64,000 nt of DNA, from contig NZ_JAHLKR010000018.1 of NCBI RefSeq assembly GCF_021991875.1, forward strand, positions 62,001 to 126,000, in the 5' to 3' direction. A program made the translations under genes and the position numbers. Below, one piece after another: positions 8,982 to 17,561 of this stretch. Position 1 is the first letter of the stretch; the number at the start of each line of letters is the position of its first letter. The notes under the pieces are model-generated. The model ran no database searches. It had not been told where the DNA came from and saw only the letters and a list, made by a program, of their open reading frames with translations. Origin of the DNA: Mycetohabitans sp. B8 (lineage in GTDB: Bacteria > Pseudomonadota > Gammaproteobacteria > Burkholderiales > Burkholderiaceae).

Positions 8982-9881
8982 ATGAGCCGGACCGCCCGTC
9001 TGACGCCTTTGCTGTTGCTGTGCCTGCTGATCACCTATGTCGTCTGGGGCACCACATACTTCGCGATCTCAGTCGCGTTGCGGGCGATGCCGCCATTCAT
9101 GCTGATGGCGTCGCGCTTCGCCGTTGCGGGCCTGTGCCTCGGCCTATTCGTGCTCGTGCGGGGCCGCACGCGGGCGAGCTGGCGGCAGGTGCGCAACGGC
9201 TCAATGCTCGGCGCGCTGATGTTGCTAGGTGGCATGGGCGGCATTGCGGTGGCCGAGCAGACCATTTCATCGGGCGCGACCACCGTAATGATCGCCGCCA
9301 TGCCGATCGTCGCGATCGCGTGGCAACGACTGTTCGGCATTCGCCCGCGCGGCCACGAATTGGCTGCGATCGCTCTCGGCGCGGTGGGCGTGCTGGTGCT
9401 GACGTCGGGCGTCGAGTTCCGCGCCAGCGGCATGGGTGCAGGCGCACTGCTGTTGGCGATCAGTTGCTGGTCGCTGGGCACTCAGTTGTCGCGCTCGTTA
9501 GACTTGCCGCCGCCGGCGCTGGCCGTGACGATCGAAATGCTCGCCGGCAGTGTCATGCTGGCGCTGGCGTCGGCGCTCAGTGGCGAGTCGCTTGCGGCCG
9601 TGCCGGACGGCGCGCCGCTCGCGGCATGGCTATACCTGGTAACGATGGGCTCGCTGCTGGCGTTCTCCGCTTATATGTACTTGGCCAGTCGCGCTGCGCC
9701 GGTGCTGGCGACAAGCTACGTCTACGTCAATCCGCCGATTGCGTTGCTGGTCGGCGCGGCGGTGGGCGGCGAGCAGATTGTCCCGCAGACGCTGGGGGCC
9801 ATCGCGCTGATTCTATGCGCGCTGGCCGTGCTCGGCTGGGGAACGTGGCGCCAACCGGTCGGCACTGCAAAAGACACGTGA
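8982..9881 (+). CDS. yedA: EamA/DMT-family exporter, YedA-like
   Basis: A 299-residue inner-membrane drug/metabolite exporter with about ten hydrophobic segments in two EamA repeats. The first repeat starts LLLLCLLITYVVWGTTYFAI and the second ends with ALATSYVYVNPPIALL-type sequence (here VLATSYVYVNPPIALLVGAA) and GALGAIALILCA-like residues. The ATG at 8982 gives the normal family N-terminus; longer in-frame upstream starts add non-membrane sequence with no ribosome site. Substrate unknown; YedA relatives export amino acids or drugs. The assignment to YedA rather than RhtA rests on remembered similarity along the whole protein. Confidence 0.85.
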   Translation: MSRTARLTPLLLLCLLITYVVWGTTYFAISVALRAMPPFMLMASRFAVAGLCLGLFVLVRGRTRASWRQVRNGSMLGALMLLGGMGGIAVAEQTISSGATTVMIAAMPIVAIAWQRLFGIRPRGHELAAIALGAVGVLVLTSGVEFRASGMGAGALLLAISCWSLGTQLSRSLDLPPPALAVTIEMLAGSVMLALASALSGESLAAVPDGAPLAAWLYLVTMGSLLAFSAYMYLASRAAPVLATSYVYVNPPIALLVGAAVGGEQIVPQTLGAIALILCALAVLGWGTWRQPVGTAKDT

Positions 9882-10090
9882 GTTTTGGCGTGAGACTGTG
9901 CCATTTTTTCAAATTGAAAGGTAAAACGAAATAGAACAACGGGTGAAATCCGTCTTCGTCGCCGTGCCGGCCATGCTCGCATTTGATCGGCGCGTTCGAT
10001 GAAATGGGTCGAGCCGTCGGACGAGGCCCGTTGAGGATGCGACAAGGCCCAACTCGATTTTCGAGCAGATCGGCTCAGTCGCTACCCGGC
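9882..10090. other. Convergent intergenic region, no gene seen
   Basis: Short region between the yedA-like stop and the end of the small gene on the other strand. No convincing open frame and no strong hairpin followed by a T-run was seen. Confidence 0.4.
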
Positions 10091-10273
10091 TCAGTCGAAG
10101 TTCAACGCCAGCGCGCGCGAGGCCATCGCCATGTGGGCGACTTCGATGATCGCGCGGACACGTTCGACATTGTCACGAATGATCTCGACAAGCCGCGCAC
10201 CGATCGGGGCAAGCCGGTCACGCAGCGCTTCCTCGCTCAAGTCGGCCGGCAAGTTGAAAATAATGAATTGCAT
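10091..10273 (-). CDS. Small RRM-like hypothetical protein, 60 aa
   Basis: The ATG at 10273 is preceded by CGGAGA, and the protein begins MQFIIFNLPADLSEEALRDR. This resembles the first strand and helix of an RNA-recognition-motif or ferredoxin-like fold, then LAPIGARLVEIIRDNVERVR. It is shorter than a full RRM (~80 residues), so RNA binding is only a suggestion. A longer in-frame ORF upstream to 10636 is not supported. It lies downstream of a small lipoprotein gene on the same strand. Confidence 0.6.
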   Translation of the reverse strand: MQFIIFNLPADLSEEALRDRLAPIGARLVEIIRDNVERVRAIIEVAHMAMASRALALNFD

Positions 10274-10401
10274 CTTGGTCTCCGTTGAAATGCGACGTGA
10301 AAGCCATGATGCAGCGCAATGCGCGTGCCAGGGGTAGCGACTCTGTGCGGTTTCGTAAGCGGATGTGACGGGCGGAACGCAGCGGCGCGTCGCTCCGATC
10401 G

Positions 10402-10650
10402 TCAATAGGCCACCGCCGGGCGCTTGCACGCGATTAGCATCGACAGCGTGCCGTCCGAGCGATTGCGCCGCAGCGTGTCGTAGCCGGCGTCGCCGCATTG
10501 GGCCTGCGCAAGGGCATCGCAGGACGCTCCCCCGTCGGCAAACGCGCATTGGATCAATTGAGTCGGCCGGCCATCGCCGGTGAACAGTGGCTGCGTCGAT
10601 CCACAGCCGGACAACAGCAGTAACACCCCGATCCATCGTGCTGCCTTCAT
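10402..10650 (-). CDS. Small lipoprotein, 82 aa
   Basis: Starts MKAARWIGVLLLLSGCGSTQ, a short lipoprotein signal with lipobox LLSGC and cysteine at residue 16. GAGGTGAG lies just upstream of the ATG. The mature part has four more cysteines (CAFADGG, CDALAQAQCGD, IACKRP), which may form two disulfides. Likely membrane-anchored in the periplasm; function unknown. Confidence 0.75.
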   Translation of the reverse strand: MKAARWIGVLLLLSGCGSTQPLFTGDGRPTQLIQCAFADGGASCDALAQAQCGDAGYDTLRRNRSDGTLSMLIACKRPAVAY

Positions 10651-10698
10651 CTCACCTCGCTCAGTGTCGTGCGTCTTATCCCGGCCACCCGCGTCGGT

Positions 10699-11270
10699 TC
10701 AGTGAAGGCTGAAATCGACACGGGTCGTGGCCCCCTTATCGCTGATCCCATCGGCGTCCAGCTTCGGCGCGACAGTATAAATCCGCGCGGCGTCTACCTT
10801 GCCCTCGAACCATTGCCGCACCGCCGTCGCCCGATCCTGCGCCAACGCGCGCAACATCTGCTCGTCGACCGGCACATGCTCGGCCAGTAACTCGCGCATC
10901 TGCTCGGCAGGCAACGATTTGGCTAAACCGATGAAGTTGCGCTCCTTTTTGAAGTCCGCTGCCTTGTAGACCTGCGCGAGGTACTTTTCGTACTCGTCGC
11001 GGCTCACTTCGATGCGGGACGGAACGACGCTCTGTCCGTTGCCGGCAACGTCACGCATCTTGGCGCGGCGCACCTGTTGATCGACATAGGCCAGCCGCAC
11101 CGCCAGCTCGTCGGCGGTAGGATCAACCCGTCCGATCATGTCCAGTTTTACTTCCGGCTTGTCGTTGAGCGCGTTGGCGATCGCCTCGAGCTTCTTTTCC
11201 TGATCCAGCGTGGCTTGGCCGATCCGGCCGCAAACTCGACATAGCCTAACTCCTGCGCGTGCGGCAGCGC
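10699..11270 (-). pseudogene. DUF748-type (AsmA-like) protein, C-terminal remnant with frameshift
   Basis: The intact frame gives KKLEAIANALNDKPEVKLDM, IGRVDPTADELAVRLAYVDQ and the family C-terminus TVAPKLDADGISDKGATTRV plus DFSLH. Upstream near 11215 the homologous sequence ELGYVEFAAGSA continues in a different frame, so one frameshift is visible. The remaining several hundred residues of the family are missing. Intact members are large envelope proteins related to AsmA. Confidence 0.75.
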
Positions 11271-11370
11271 CCTGTTAGATGCAGTACGTTAGCACAACGC
11301 TAGGCGAGGCTGGGGCAACGGGGTGCTGCAACGATGCGGCGGCACCCGGAACAGGGGTTGCGACAGCGGC

Positions 11371-12867
11371 TTATGGCAGCATGGTACCGGTTTGCGCCAG
11401 CCGCAGGTGGAACGAGAACGCCTGCGCCAAGTCGTGCGGCGTGTGCCCCTGGCCCTTGAGCGCATCGCGATAGTAGTCGCGCAGCAGATCACGGTACTGC
11501 GGATGCGCACACCGCTCGATGATCAACCCGGCCCGCTCGCGCGGCGCCAGGCCACGCAGGTCAGCCAAGCCCTGCTCGGTGACCACGATGTCCACGTCAT
11601 GCTCGTTGTGATCGCAATGCGACACCATCGGCACGATGCTCGAAATCCGGCCGTCCTTGGCCACCGACTTGGTCGCGAATATCGCGCAGCATGCATTACG
11701 CGCGAAATCGCCCGAGCCGCCAATACCGTTCATCATGTGGGTACCGCCAATATGCGTGGAGTTCACGTTACCGTACAAGTCCACTTCAAGCGCGGTATTG
11801 ACCGCAATCACGCCAAGCCGGCGCACAATCTCCGGATGATTGCTGATTTCTTGCGGACGCAACACCAGGCGATCGCGATAACGCGCGAGTTCACGCAACA
11901 CCTGGCGCTGCCGTGCCGCCGACAGCGTGATCGAGGAGCCGGACGCGAACACCAGCTTGCCGGCATCCATCAAATCGAACGTGGAGTCCTGCAACACTTC
12001 CGAGTACATTGTCATCGCCTCGAATGGCGAAGCACACAATCCGCCCAGCACTGCGTTGGCGATCGTGCCGATACCCGCCTGAAGCGGCGGCAGTCGCGCC
12101 GGCAGGCGTGCGCGAGAGACTTCATGCTGCAGGAACTCGATCAGGTGTTGCGCGATGCGCGTGGTGTCGCTGTCCGCCGGCAACACGGCCGAGGAACTGT
12201 CCTCGTCGTTCGTGATGACAATGCCCGCGATCTTGTCCAAGGGGAGGTCGATCGTGGTCGTGCCGATCCGGTCACGCGGGTCGGTGATCGGCATCGGGGC
12301 GCGATCGGGCCGGCGAGCCGGAATACAGATGTCGTGCAAGCCTTCCAGCTCCAACGGCTGGGCCAGGTTCAACTCAATAATCACCCGCTTGGCCAGGATG
12401 GCAAAGCTAGCGGAATTGCCCACGGACGTGCTGGGTACAATGCCCCCGGACTCGGTAATGCCAGCGGCCTCGATGATGGCCACGTCCAACTGGCCGAGCA
12501 GATTGGCCCGCAGCATCTCGACCGTCTCGGACAGATGCTGGTCAACAAACAATGTGCGTCCTGAATTGATCTCGCGCCGCAACGTCGGGTCGGCCTGGAA
12601 CGGCAGGCGGCGCGCCAGCATGCCGGCCTCGCTCAGCGCCTTGTCGTTGTCGTGACCGAGCGAGGCGCCCGTCATCAACGTAATGCGAGGCAGCGTCGGC
12701 TCAGTGCGAGCGCGCTCGGCCAGCGCAAGCAACACCGCCTTTGGATCACCGGCTCGCGTGAAGCCGCTGGTGCCCACGCGCATTCCATCGTGAACCAGGG
12801 CCGCCGCGTCGCGTGCGGACACGATGCGGTTGCGCAGGCTCGCGCATCGAATGCGTTCTTCATACAT
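11371..12867 (-). CDS. Acetyl-CoA hydrolase/succinate CoA-transferase family protein
   Basis: A 498-residue CoA-transferase of the acetyl-CoA hydrolase/transferase family (ScpC, AarC relatives) that moves CoA between succinate and acetate or propionate. The N-domain has RVGTSGFTRAGDPKAVLLAL. The C-domain carries the catalytic glutamate in NTALEVDLYGNVNSTHIGGT, followed by NGIGGSGDFARNACCAIFAT. Full length for the family. GGAG lies about 11 bases upstream of the ATG at 12867. Exact acyl substrate cannot be settled by eye. It stands alone on this strand. Confidence 0.9.
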   Translation of the reverse strand: MYEERIRCASLRNRIVSARDAAALVHDGMRVGTSGFTRAGDPKAVLLALAERARTEPTLPRITLMTGASLGHDNDKALSEAGMLARRLPFQADPTLRREINSGRTLFVDQHLSETVEMLRANLLGQLDVAIIEAAGITESGGIVPSTSVGNSASFAILAKRVIIELNLAQPLELEGLHDICIPARRPDRAPMPITDPRDRIGTTTIDLPLDKIAGIVITNDEDSSSAVLPADSDTTRIAQHLIEFLQHEVSRARLPARLPPLQAGIGTIANAVLGGLCASPFEAMTMYSEVLQDSTFDLMDAGKLVFASGSSITLSAARQRQVLRELARYRDRLVLRPQEISNHPEIVRRLGVIAVNTALEVDLYGNVNSTHIGGTHMMNGIGGSGDFARNACCAIFATKSVAKDGRISSIVPMVSHCDHNEHDVDIVVTEQGLADLRGLAPRERAGLIIERCAHPQYRDLLRDYYRDALKGQGHTPHDLAQAFSFHLRLAQTGTMLP

Positions 12868-13320
12868 AGCGTTTCTGCTCCAACAATCTGACGAGGCCCT
12901 GGTTGACGGGGACCTGCTGCGGCCACGCTCGATCTATGTGGCGATTGGTCTGTGCGACCGCCCGCGGCAACATGCGACATGCGATAGGACCGACGCATTC
13001 CTTCGTCGCATTACGTGCCGCGGTCTGCGCAACGGCACGCTGACGCGCGTTCTACCCGCGTATACGCGGCTGCATACGAACATCTATGTTTGTATCCGTC
13101 ACGCTATTTCTTCGATGCACGCACACCGACCTGGCTGCAACGGCTGCGCGCATGGATACCAGAACGGGCCACGCCCGACACAAGCTTGCTTGACGCGTAC
13201 GGCGCCGAGCAGTGAGATCCGCCGGCGAATCGGCCCACGGACTTCATCCTGGCCCGCTCCGCCATCACGGCTTAGCTGTCCAGCCGTCACCGGCAACGAA
13301 TGCATCGACGACTTCGGTAC
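12868..13320. other. Intergenic, no gene recognised
   Basis: About 450 bases between the CoA-transferase start and the DAHP synthase end. Open frames on both strands are short and motif-free. It presumably contains the CoA-transferase promoter. Confidence 0.5.
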
Positions 13321-14451
13321 TTATCGCCCCGTCGCGGCGGCGCGGCGGGCCCGCACCGCGCCGGCCAGCATTTCCAGCACCGGCTCGGTCTGCGCCCAGC
13401 CCAGGCACGCGTCGGTGATCGACACGCCCCAGCGCAGCGGCGCGCCGGGCTTCAAGTCCTGGCGCCCTTGCTCGAGGTGGCTCTCGATCATCACACCTCT
13501 GAGGCGACGCTCGCCGTGCGATAGCTGCGCAGCCAAATCCCGCGCGACATCGGCCTGGCGCAGATGTGACTTGCCGGAATTCGCATGTGAGCAATCGACC
13601 ATCACATGCTCACGCAGCCCCGCCGCCCTGAGCACCGCGCAGCTTTTCTCGATGGCAGCGGCATCGTAGTTCGGTCCGTTCTTGCCACCGCGCAGAATCA
13701 CATGCGCGTCACGGTTGCCGCGTGTCTCGAAGATAGCCGCCATGCCCATCTTCGTCATGCCCATGAACGCGTGGCTGGCGCGGGCGGCCACGATCGCGTC
13801 CGCGGCGACCTGCACGCCGCCGTCGGTACCGTTCTTAAATCCGATCGGGCAGCTTAAGCCTGACGCCAGTTGACGGTGACTCTGGCTCTCGGTAGTGCGC
13901 GCCCCGATTGCGCCCCACGCCACCAGGTCTGCGATGTACTGCGGGCTGAGCAGATCCAAGAATTCAGTGGCGGTCGGAAGCCCAAGGTTGTTGATTTGCA
14001 GCAATAATTCGCGCGCGCGGCGCAGCCCCTCATTGATCCGAAAGCTGCCGTCCAGGCGCGGATCGTTGATATAGCCCTTCCAACCAACCGTGGTACGCGG
14101 CTTTTCGAAGTACACCCGCATCACGATCAACAAATCCTCGTGCAGCCGGTCAGCGGCGCCTTTGAGCCGGCGCGCATAGTCGAGCGCTTGGTCGTGGTCG
14201 TGGATCGAGCAGGGGCCGACCACCGCAACCAACCGGTCGTCTCGGCCATTGAGCACATCGGCAATGCGCGCGCGGCTGTGCTCGACCAGTTGCTGCACCG
14301 ACGTCGGCGCCGGTAGCTCGTCCAGCAATAACGCCGGCGAGATCAACGGCCGCACGGCGCCGATGCGCACGTCGTCGATGCGGGTCGTGTCCTGCGTGGC
14401 ATCGGCCACGTCCACCTCCTGATCGTGCGACGGATTGTCGATGCGAGTCAA
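13321..14451 (-). CDS. aroG: 3-deoxy-7-phosphoheptulonate (DAHP) synthase, class I
   Basis: First enzyme of the shikimate pathway: phosphoenolpyruvate plus erythrose 4-phosphate gives DAHP. The 376-residue protein has LVAVVGPCSIHDHDQALDYA, the substrate-binding YFEKPRTTVGWKGYINDP, GFKNGTDGGVQVAADAI and the metal-binding MVDCSHANSGKSHLRQ, all class I-alpha hallmarks. An N-terminal ~30-residue acidic extension precedes the usual start of homology (DDVRIGAVRPLISPALLLDE). Which aromatic amino acid inhibits it cannot be decided. Single gene here. Confidence 0.96.
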   Translation of the reverse strand: MTRIDNPSHDQEVDVADATQDTTRIDDVRIGAVRPLISPALLLDELPAPTSVQQLVEHSRARIADVLNGRDDRLVAVVGPCSIHDHDQALDYARRLKGAADRLHEDLLIVMRVYFEKPRTTVGWKGYINDPRLDGSFRINEGLRRARELLLQINNLGLPTATEFLDLLSPQYIADLVAWGAIGARTTESQSHRQLASGLSCPIGFKNGTDGGVQVAADAIVAARASHAFMGMTKMGMAAIFETRGNRDAHVILRGGKNGPNYDAAAIEKSCAVLRAAGLREHVMVDCSHANSGKSHLRQADVARDLAAQLSHGERRLRGVMIESHLEQGRQDLKPGAPLRWGVSITDACLGWAQTEPVLEMLAGAVRARRAAATGR

Positions 14452-14518
14452 AATCGTCTCCAGGGAACTAGCGGCAAGACGACATTATCGCATTGGTGCG
14501 CGGCCTGATGCCCTATCG

Positions 14519-15145
14519 TTACTGCATCGCGACCTTCAGCCCCAGCGCGATGAAGATCACGCCGATGATCTTCTGTTGCCAGCGACGCAGCCAATGCAGC
14601 TTCGCGACAAGGCGCGCCAATGGCCGCATCGCGACGACGAGCAACGTCGTATACACCACGCTCATCGCGACAAAAATCAGTCCCAGCACGATAAACTGGA
14701 CAAACGTCGCGCCGCGCGCTGGCTGCACGAACTGCGGCAGGAAGGCAAGAAAGAACAGCGCAGTCTTCGGATTCAGCACTTCGGCCGGCACGGCCTGAAG
14801 AAACGCCTTCAACGGCGAGATCTCGACCGCCGCAGTTGCCGGCGCGTGGCCGTCGGCGTTTTTTTTGCACAGCGCGCGTGCGCCCAGGTACAGCAGATAG
14901 GCGGCGCCGACCAGCTTGACGATGTTGAACGCCAGCGCCGACGTCATCAGCAATGCCGACAGACCCACGGCGGCAAATACCGTGTGAATGAAATCGCCGG
15001 CCGCCAAGCCCAGACCGGTCAGCACGCCGGTCTTGCGCCCGCCTTGAACCGTGCGCGTGAGCACCAACAGCACGGCCGGCCCCGGTATCAGGAATAGGCC
15101 GAGCACGACCACGACGAACGTGCCTAATGTCGAAAGTTCAAACAT
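14519..15145 (-). CDS. LysE/RhtB-family translocator
   Basis: A 208-residue inner-membrane exporter with about six hydrophobic segments. It opens with STLGTFVVVVLGLFLIPGPA and continues VLLVLTRTVQGGRKTGVLTG, the family signature around the first helix. The middle has LVGAAYLLYLGARAL and the C-half NPKTALFFLAFLPQFV. Exports amino acids or related metabolites; substrate unknown. Confidence 0.9.
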   Translation of the reverse strand: MFELSTLGTFVVVVLGLFLIPGPAVLLVLTRTVQGGRKTGVLTGLGLAAGDFIHTVFAAVGLSALLMTSALAFNIVKLVGAAYLLYLGARALCKKNADGHAPATAAVEISPLKAFLQAVPAEVLNPKTALFFLAFLPQFVQPARGATFVQFIVLGLIFVAMSVVYTTLLVVAMRPLARLVAKLHWLRRWQQKIIGVIFIALGLKVAMQ

Positions 15146-15160
15146 CGCACTCTCCCTGGA

Positions 15161-15373
15161 TCAGTCGATTGACTCGAGTTGAGCACGGATCTGCTGGGCG
15201 ATCGCCTCGAGCTTGCCCGGCTCGGCCGCCACATGCGCATGAGAATGGGTTATTTGGGTCATATGACATTGCGGCTTTCCCTCCTGGTCGTAGGCATGCA
15301 GAACGCAAGCGTAGCCGAGTTCCACCTGTTCCGTCATCTGAGCCGCCGCGTGGCGCGCCCGTTTGGCACCCAT
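15161..15373 (-). CDS. Small hypothetical protein (about 70 aa)
   Basis: Frame contains MTEQVELGYACVLHAYDQEG and the C-terminus HVAAEPGKLEAIAQQIRAQL. The composition looks natural, but no family is recognised. The start is uncertain: ATG at 15373 or 15337. It ends 16 bases before the LysE-type gene on the same strand and follows an ammonium-transporter remnant, so it may itself be a leftover of a larger gene. Confidence 0.4.
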   Translation of the reverse strand: MGAKRARHAAAQMTEQVELGYACVLHAYDQEGKPQCHMTQITHSHAHVAAEPGKLEAIAQQIRAQLESID

Positions 15374-15439
15374 GTGACGTCCAGCGCCTACGTAACGCCC
15401 GCGTTGGGCACCGAGCAACAGTACGACCACTAGCGCGAT

Positions 15440-15684
15440 CTAGCTGCCAAATGCACGCATCACCACGGAGCCGGTGAAGTCGTGAAACGGCACGCTGGTG
15501 ACGTGCTGCAACCACCACTGGACCTCGAAGCGACCGTTCCACGCAATGCCTTTGAACAAGGGGTACACGAAACGAAACCGAGGAGCGAGAACGTCGCGGC
15601 AAACCACGGGTTGAACTTGGACCGTTCGGCGCTACCGCCCGAGATGATTGCCGGATGGGCACCGCAAACGCCAGCTAGCACCAT
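15440..15684 (-). pseudogene. Ammonium transporter (Amt) remnant, frameshifted
   Basis: Frame one gives AIISGGSAERSKFNPWFAAT then FSLLGFV, which resembles the Amt segment with the AER-K motif. After a frameshift near 15560 the next frame reads VYPLFKGIAWNGRFEVQWWL and HDFTGSVVMRAFGS, ending at a TAG at 15440. This order (AER motif, loop, HDF-GS) is the Amt order, but most helices are missing. Confidence 0.6.
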
Positions 15685-15709
15685 GACAGTGCACGCCCAG
15701 CACGGCTGC

Positions 15710-16204
15710 TCACAATCGCCGAGACGTGGCGCGTGTGCCGCGGTCAGTGACATGGTCAAGCGGGAAAGCGGTCGTATGCTTGACCACCTCCATCGCGAAG
15801 CTCGCACTCACATCAAGCAACTCGGCGACCTTGATTAGCCGCTTATACACGTTGTCATAGCCGGCGATATCGGGCACCATCACTTTCAGCAAGTAATCGA
15901 CATCGCCGGTCATCCGGTAGATTTCCACGACTTCCGGAATCGCCGTCACTCCCTTCAGGAAACGGCTCGTCCATCCGTCGTTATGCTGGCTCGCACGGAT
16001 TGTCACGAATGCGGTCAATCCGAGATTGAGTTTAATCGGATCACACAACACGACTTGTCGCTGGATCACGCCGTCTTCCCGCAATTTCTGTATCCGCCGC
16101 CAGCACGGCGTCGGCGATAGATTCACCACGTTGGCAATGTCATTTAATCCGAGCGATGCGTCGTGCTGCAGCAACGACAGTATCTTAGCGTCTATCTTGT
16201 CCAT
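15710..16204 (-). CDS. Lrp/AsnC-family transcriptional regulator
   Basis: A 164-residue regulator with an N-terminal HTH (MDKIDAKILSLLQHDASLGL, then SPTPCWRRIQKLREDGVIQR) and a C-terminal RAM ligand domain (VEIYRMTGDVDYLLKVMVPD). The start at 16204 gives the standard N-terminus; an upstream start at 16264 would add 20 atypical residues. The protein ends with a short non-conserved tail. It is divergent from the DUF6356-type gene, and a perfect palindrome lies just upstream, fitting autoregulation. Confidence 0.92.
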   Translation of the reverse strand: MDKIDAKILSLLQHDASLGLNDIANVVNLSPTPCWRRIQKLREDGVIQRQVVLCDPIKLNLGLTAFVTIRASQHNDGWTSRFLKGVTAIPEVVEIYRMTGDVDYLLKVMVPDIAGYDNVYKRLIKVAELLDVSASFAMEVVKHTTAFPLDHVTDRGTRATSRRL

Positions 16205-16218
16205 GAATACGTTAATAT

Positions 16219-16233
16219 TAGAAAATTTTTCTA
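16219..16233. promoter_or_regulatory. AT-rich perfect palindrome, candidate Lrp/AsnC operator
   Basis: TAGAAAATTTTTCTA is a 7-bp perfect inverted repeat around a central base, 15 bp upstream of the regulator start. Its A/T core and position fit an autoregulatory Lrp-family site. Binding is inferred, not shown. Confidence 0.45.
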
Positions 16234-16370
16234 GTCTCGCCGACCACCGTGCACAAAATTGCAATCCTTTTTCACACTCCCGATTATAGGATTGCCCTTG
16301 TTACGCCCACGGCCGCCGGCTTGACGCGCGTCGGCCCGTTGAATCCAACCCATCGACTCGAGCGCTGCCC

Positions 16371-16631
16371 ATGAAAATCCTGTTCGGCGCGTTTACGCGG
16401 CATCCGGCCTCTGTCGGCGAAAGCTATCTGCAACACATGAGAGCGTCGTTCTCGTTTGGCGGCCCGATGCTGCTGGCCGCGTTCGCTGCACTCGTACATG
16501 GATTGTTTCCGTTCCTATTCGTCAAGACGGGCAGCACAACCGTGTCCCGACTCTACGAGCGCATGGTGCTCCACCGGTCGGGCAGTGCCCTCCGGCACCA
16601 GCCGACATCCAGCCAGCCACCGCGCGCCTGA
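16371..16631 (+). CDS. DUF6356-type small membrane protein
   Basis: An 86-residue protein containing HPASVGESYLQHMRASFSFG, then LVHGLFPFLFVKTGSTTVSR and LYERMV, which is the conserved core of the DUF6356 family as I remember it. One membrane segment (MLLAAFAALVHGLFPFLF) is visible. Function unknown. Divergent from the Lrp/AsnC gene. Confidence 0.75.
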   Translation: MKILFGAFTRHPASVGESYLQHMRASFSFGGPMLLAAFAALVHGLFPFLFVKTGSTTVSRLYERMVLHRSGSALRHQPTSSQPPRA

Positions 16632-16789
16632 ACCACGCCTGAGCCGCACCCGCGCCGCCACACGGCACGGCCGGACAGGCCGCGACGTTGAACCGGTGCG
16701 GCCAACTGGCACGTCGGATTCGCGCGACCATGACAACCTCGCAGTGCTTAATCAAGCGCCTATGGGCAAGTCACCGTCATCGCGCGTCT

Positions 16790-17558
16790 CGCATCGGATC
16801 GCGCGGTCGTGTCGAACCGCAAGTAAGCATCCGCCTGGAATGGCTCATCGCCGGATGGATGGCGCAGCCACGCCCGTTGCGCATTGCGTCCATGTGGCAA
16901 GTTCAAGTGTCCAGCCGGTCACGAACGCCCACGCACGGGTCAGTGACTACAACGGGGACGAACTGGCGTCGGGCCGCACCGATCGTCAAGGACTGCTTAA
17001 TATTGATCAACCTATGAAGCCGCGCAGGCACTGTAGCGACGACAGCTTTTCCTCACTGTTCGTCTCGACGTGCATCGACGACCCGAAAACCGACTCGGAA
17101 ATGACCCTCGTGCCATCGAACTGCAAGCGCGGGCATCATTCTAACGATGATGCTGTCCAACAACCATGCCCGCGCGGATTCGAAAACGCAATCCAGCTCG
17201 CGCGCGACAAGTGGCTCGTGCGCGAGACGCAGACGTCAACAGTCTTGCTTGTCGCCGCGGCACGGAGGAGCGTGCATATCGGCGCACCTACCGACGGTAC
17301 GATCTTTGCATTGGACCCAATATCCCGGCAGCGCACCGCGTCGAGCGCGCGCGCGACGCGTCGGAGGCGGTGTTCTAACGGCTGAACAGCAAGCCACGCT
17401 GTTCCGTAACACGCATCGACTGGCCGCCGCGGCCGGGCCGTCATCTACTGGAGCGGGTGGAAACGCACGACAACGGAGTCGATGCCGTGTGCGTCAACGT
17501 GCGTGGCGCATTCTTGCGCGCCAACGCCACGCGCCGTCTACAGCAGCCCGCCCAGTAA
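16790..17558 (+). pseudogene. Decayed yfhM-pbpC pair (alpha-2-macroglobulin and penicillin-binding protein 1C 3' ends)
   Basis: The first part reads ARVSDYNGDELASGRTDRQG and later SDDSFSSLFVSTCIDDPKTD and SEMTLVPSNCKRG, typical of the MG domains of bacterial alpha-2-macroglobulin. From about 17280 PTDGTIFALDP appears, then NIPAAHRVERARDAS in another frame, then RIDWPPRPGRHLLERVETHD and VNVRGAFLRANATRRLQQPA in a third, stopping at 17558. These are the C-terminal carbohydrate-binding-like end of PbpC. Several frameshifts and large deletions are visible. yfhM and pbpC are neighbours in many proteobacteria, which supports the reading. Confidence 0.7.
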
Positions 17559-17561
17559 AGA

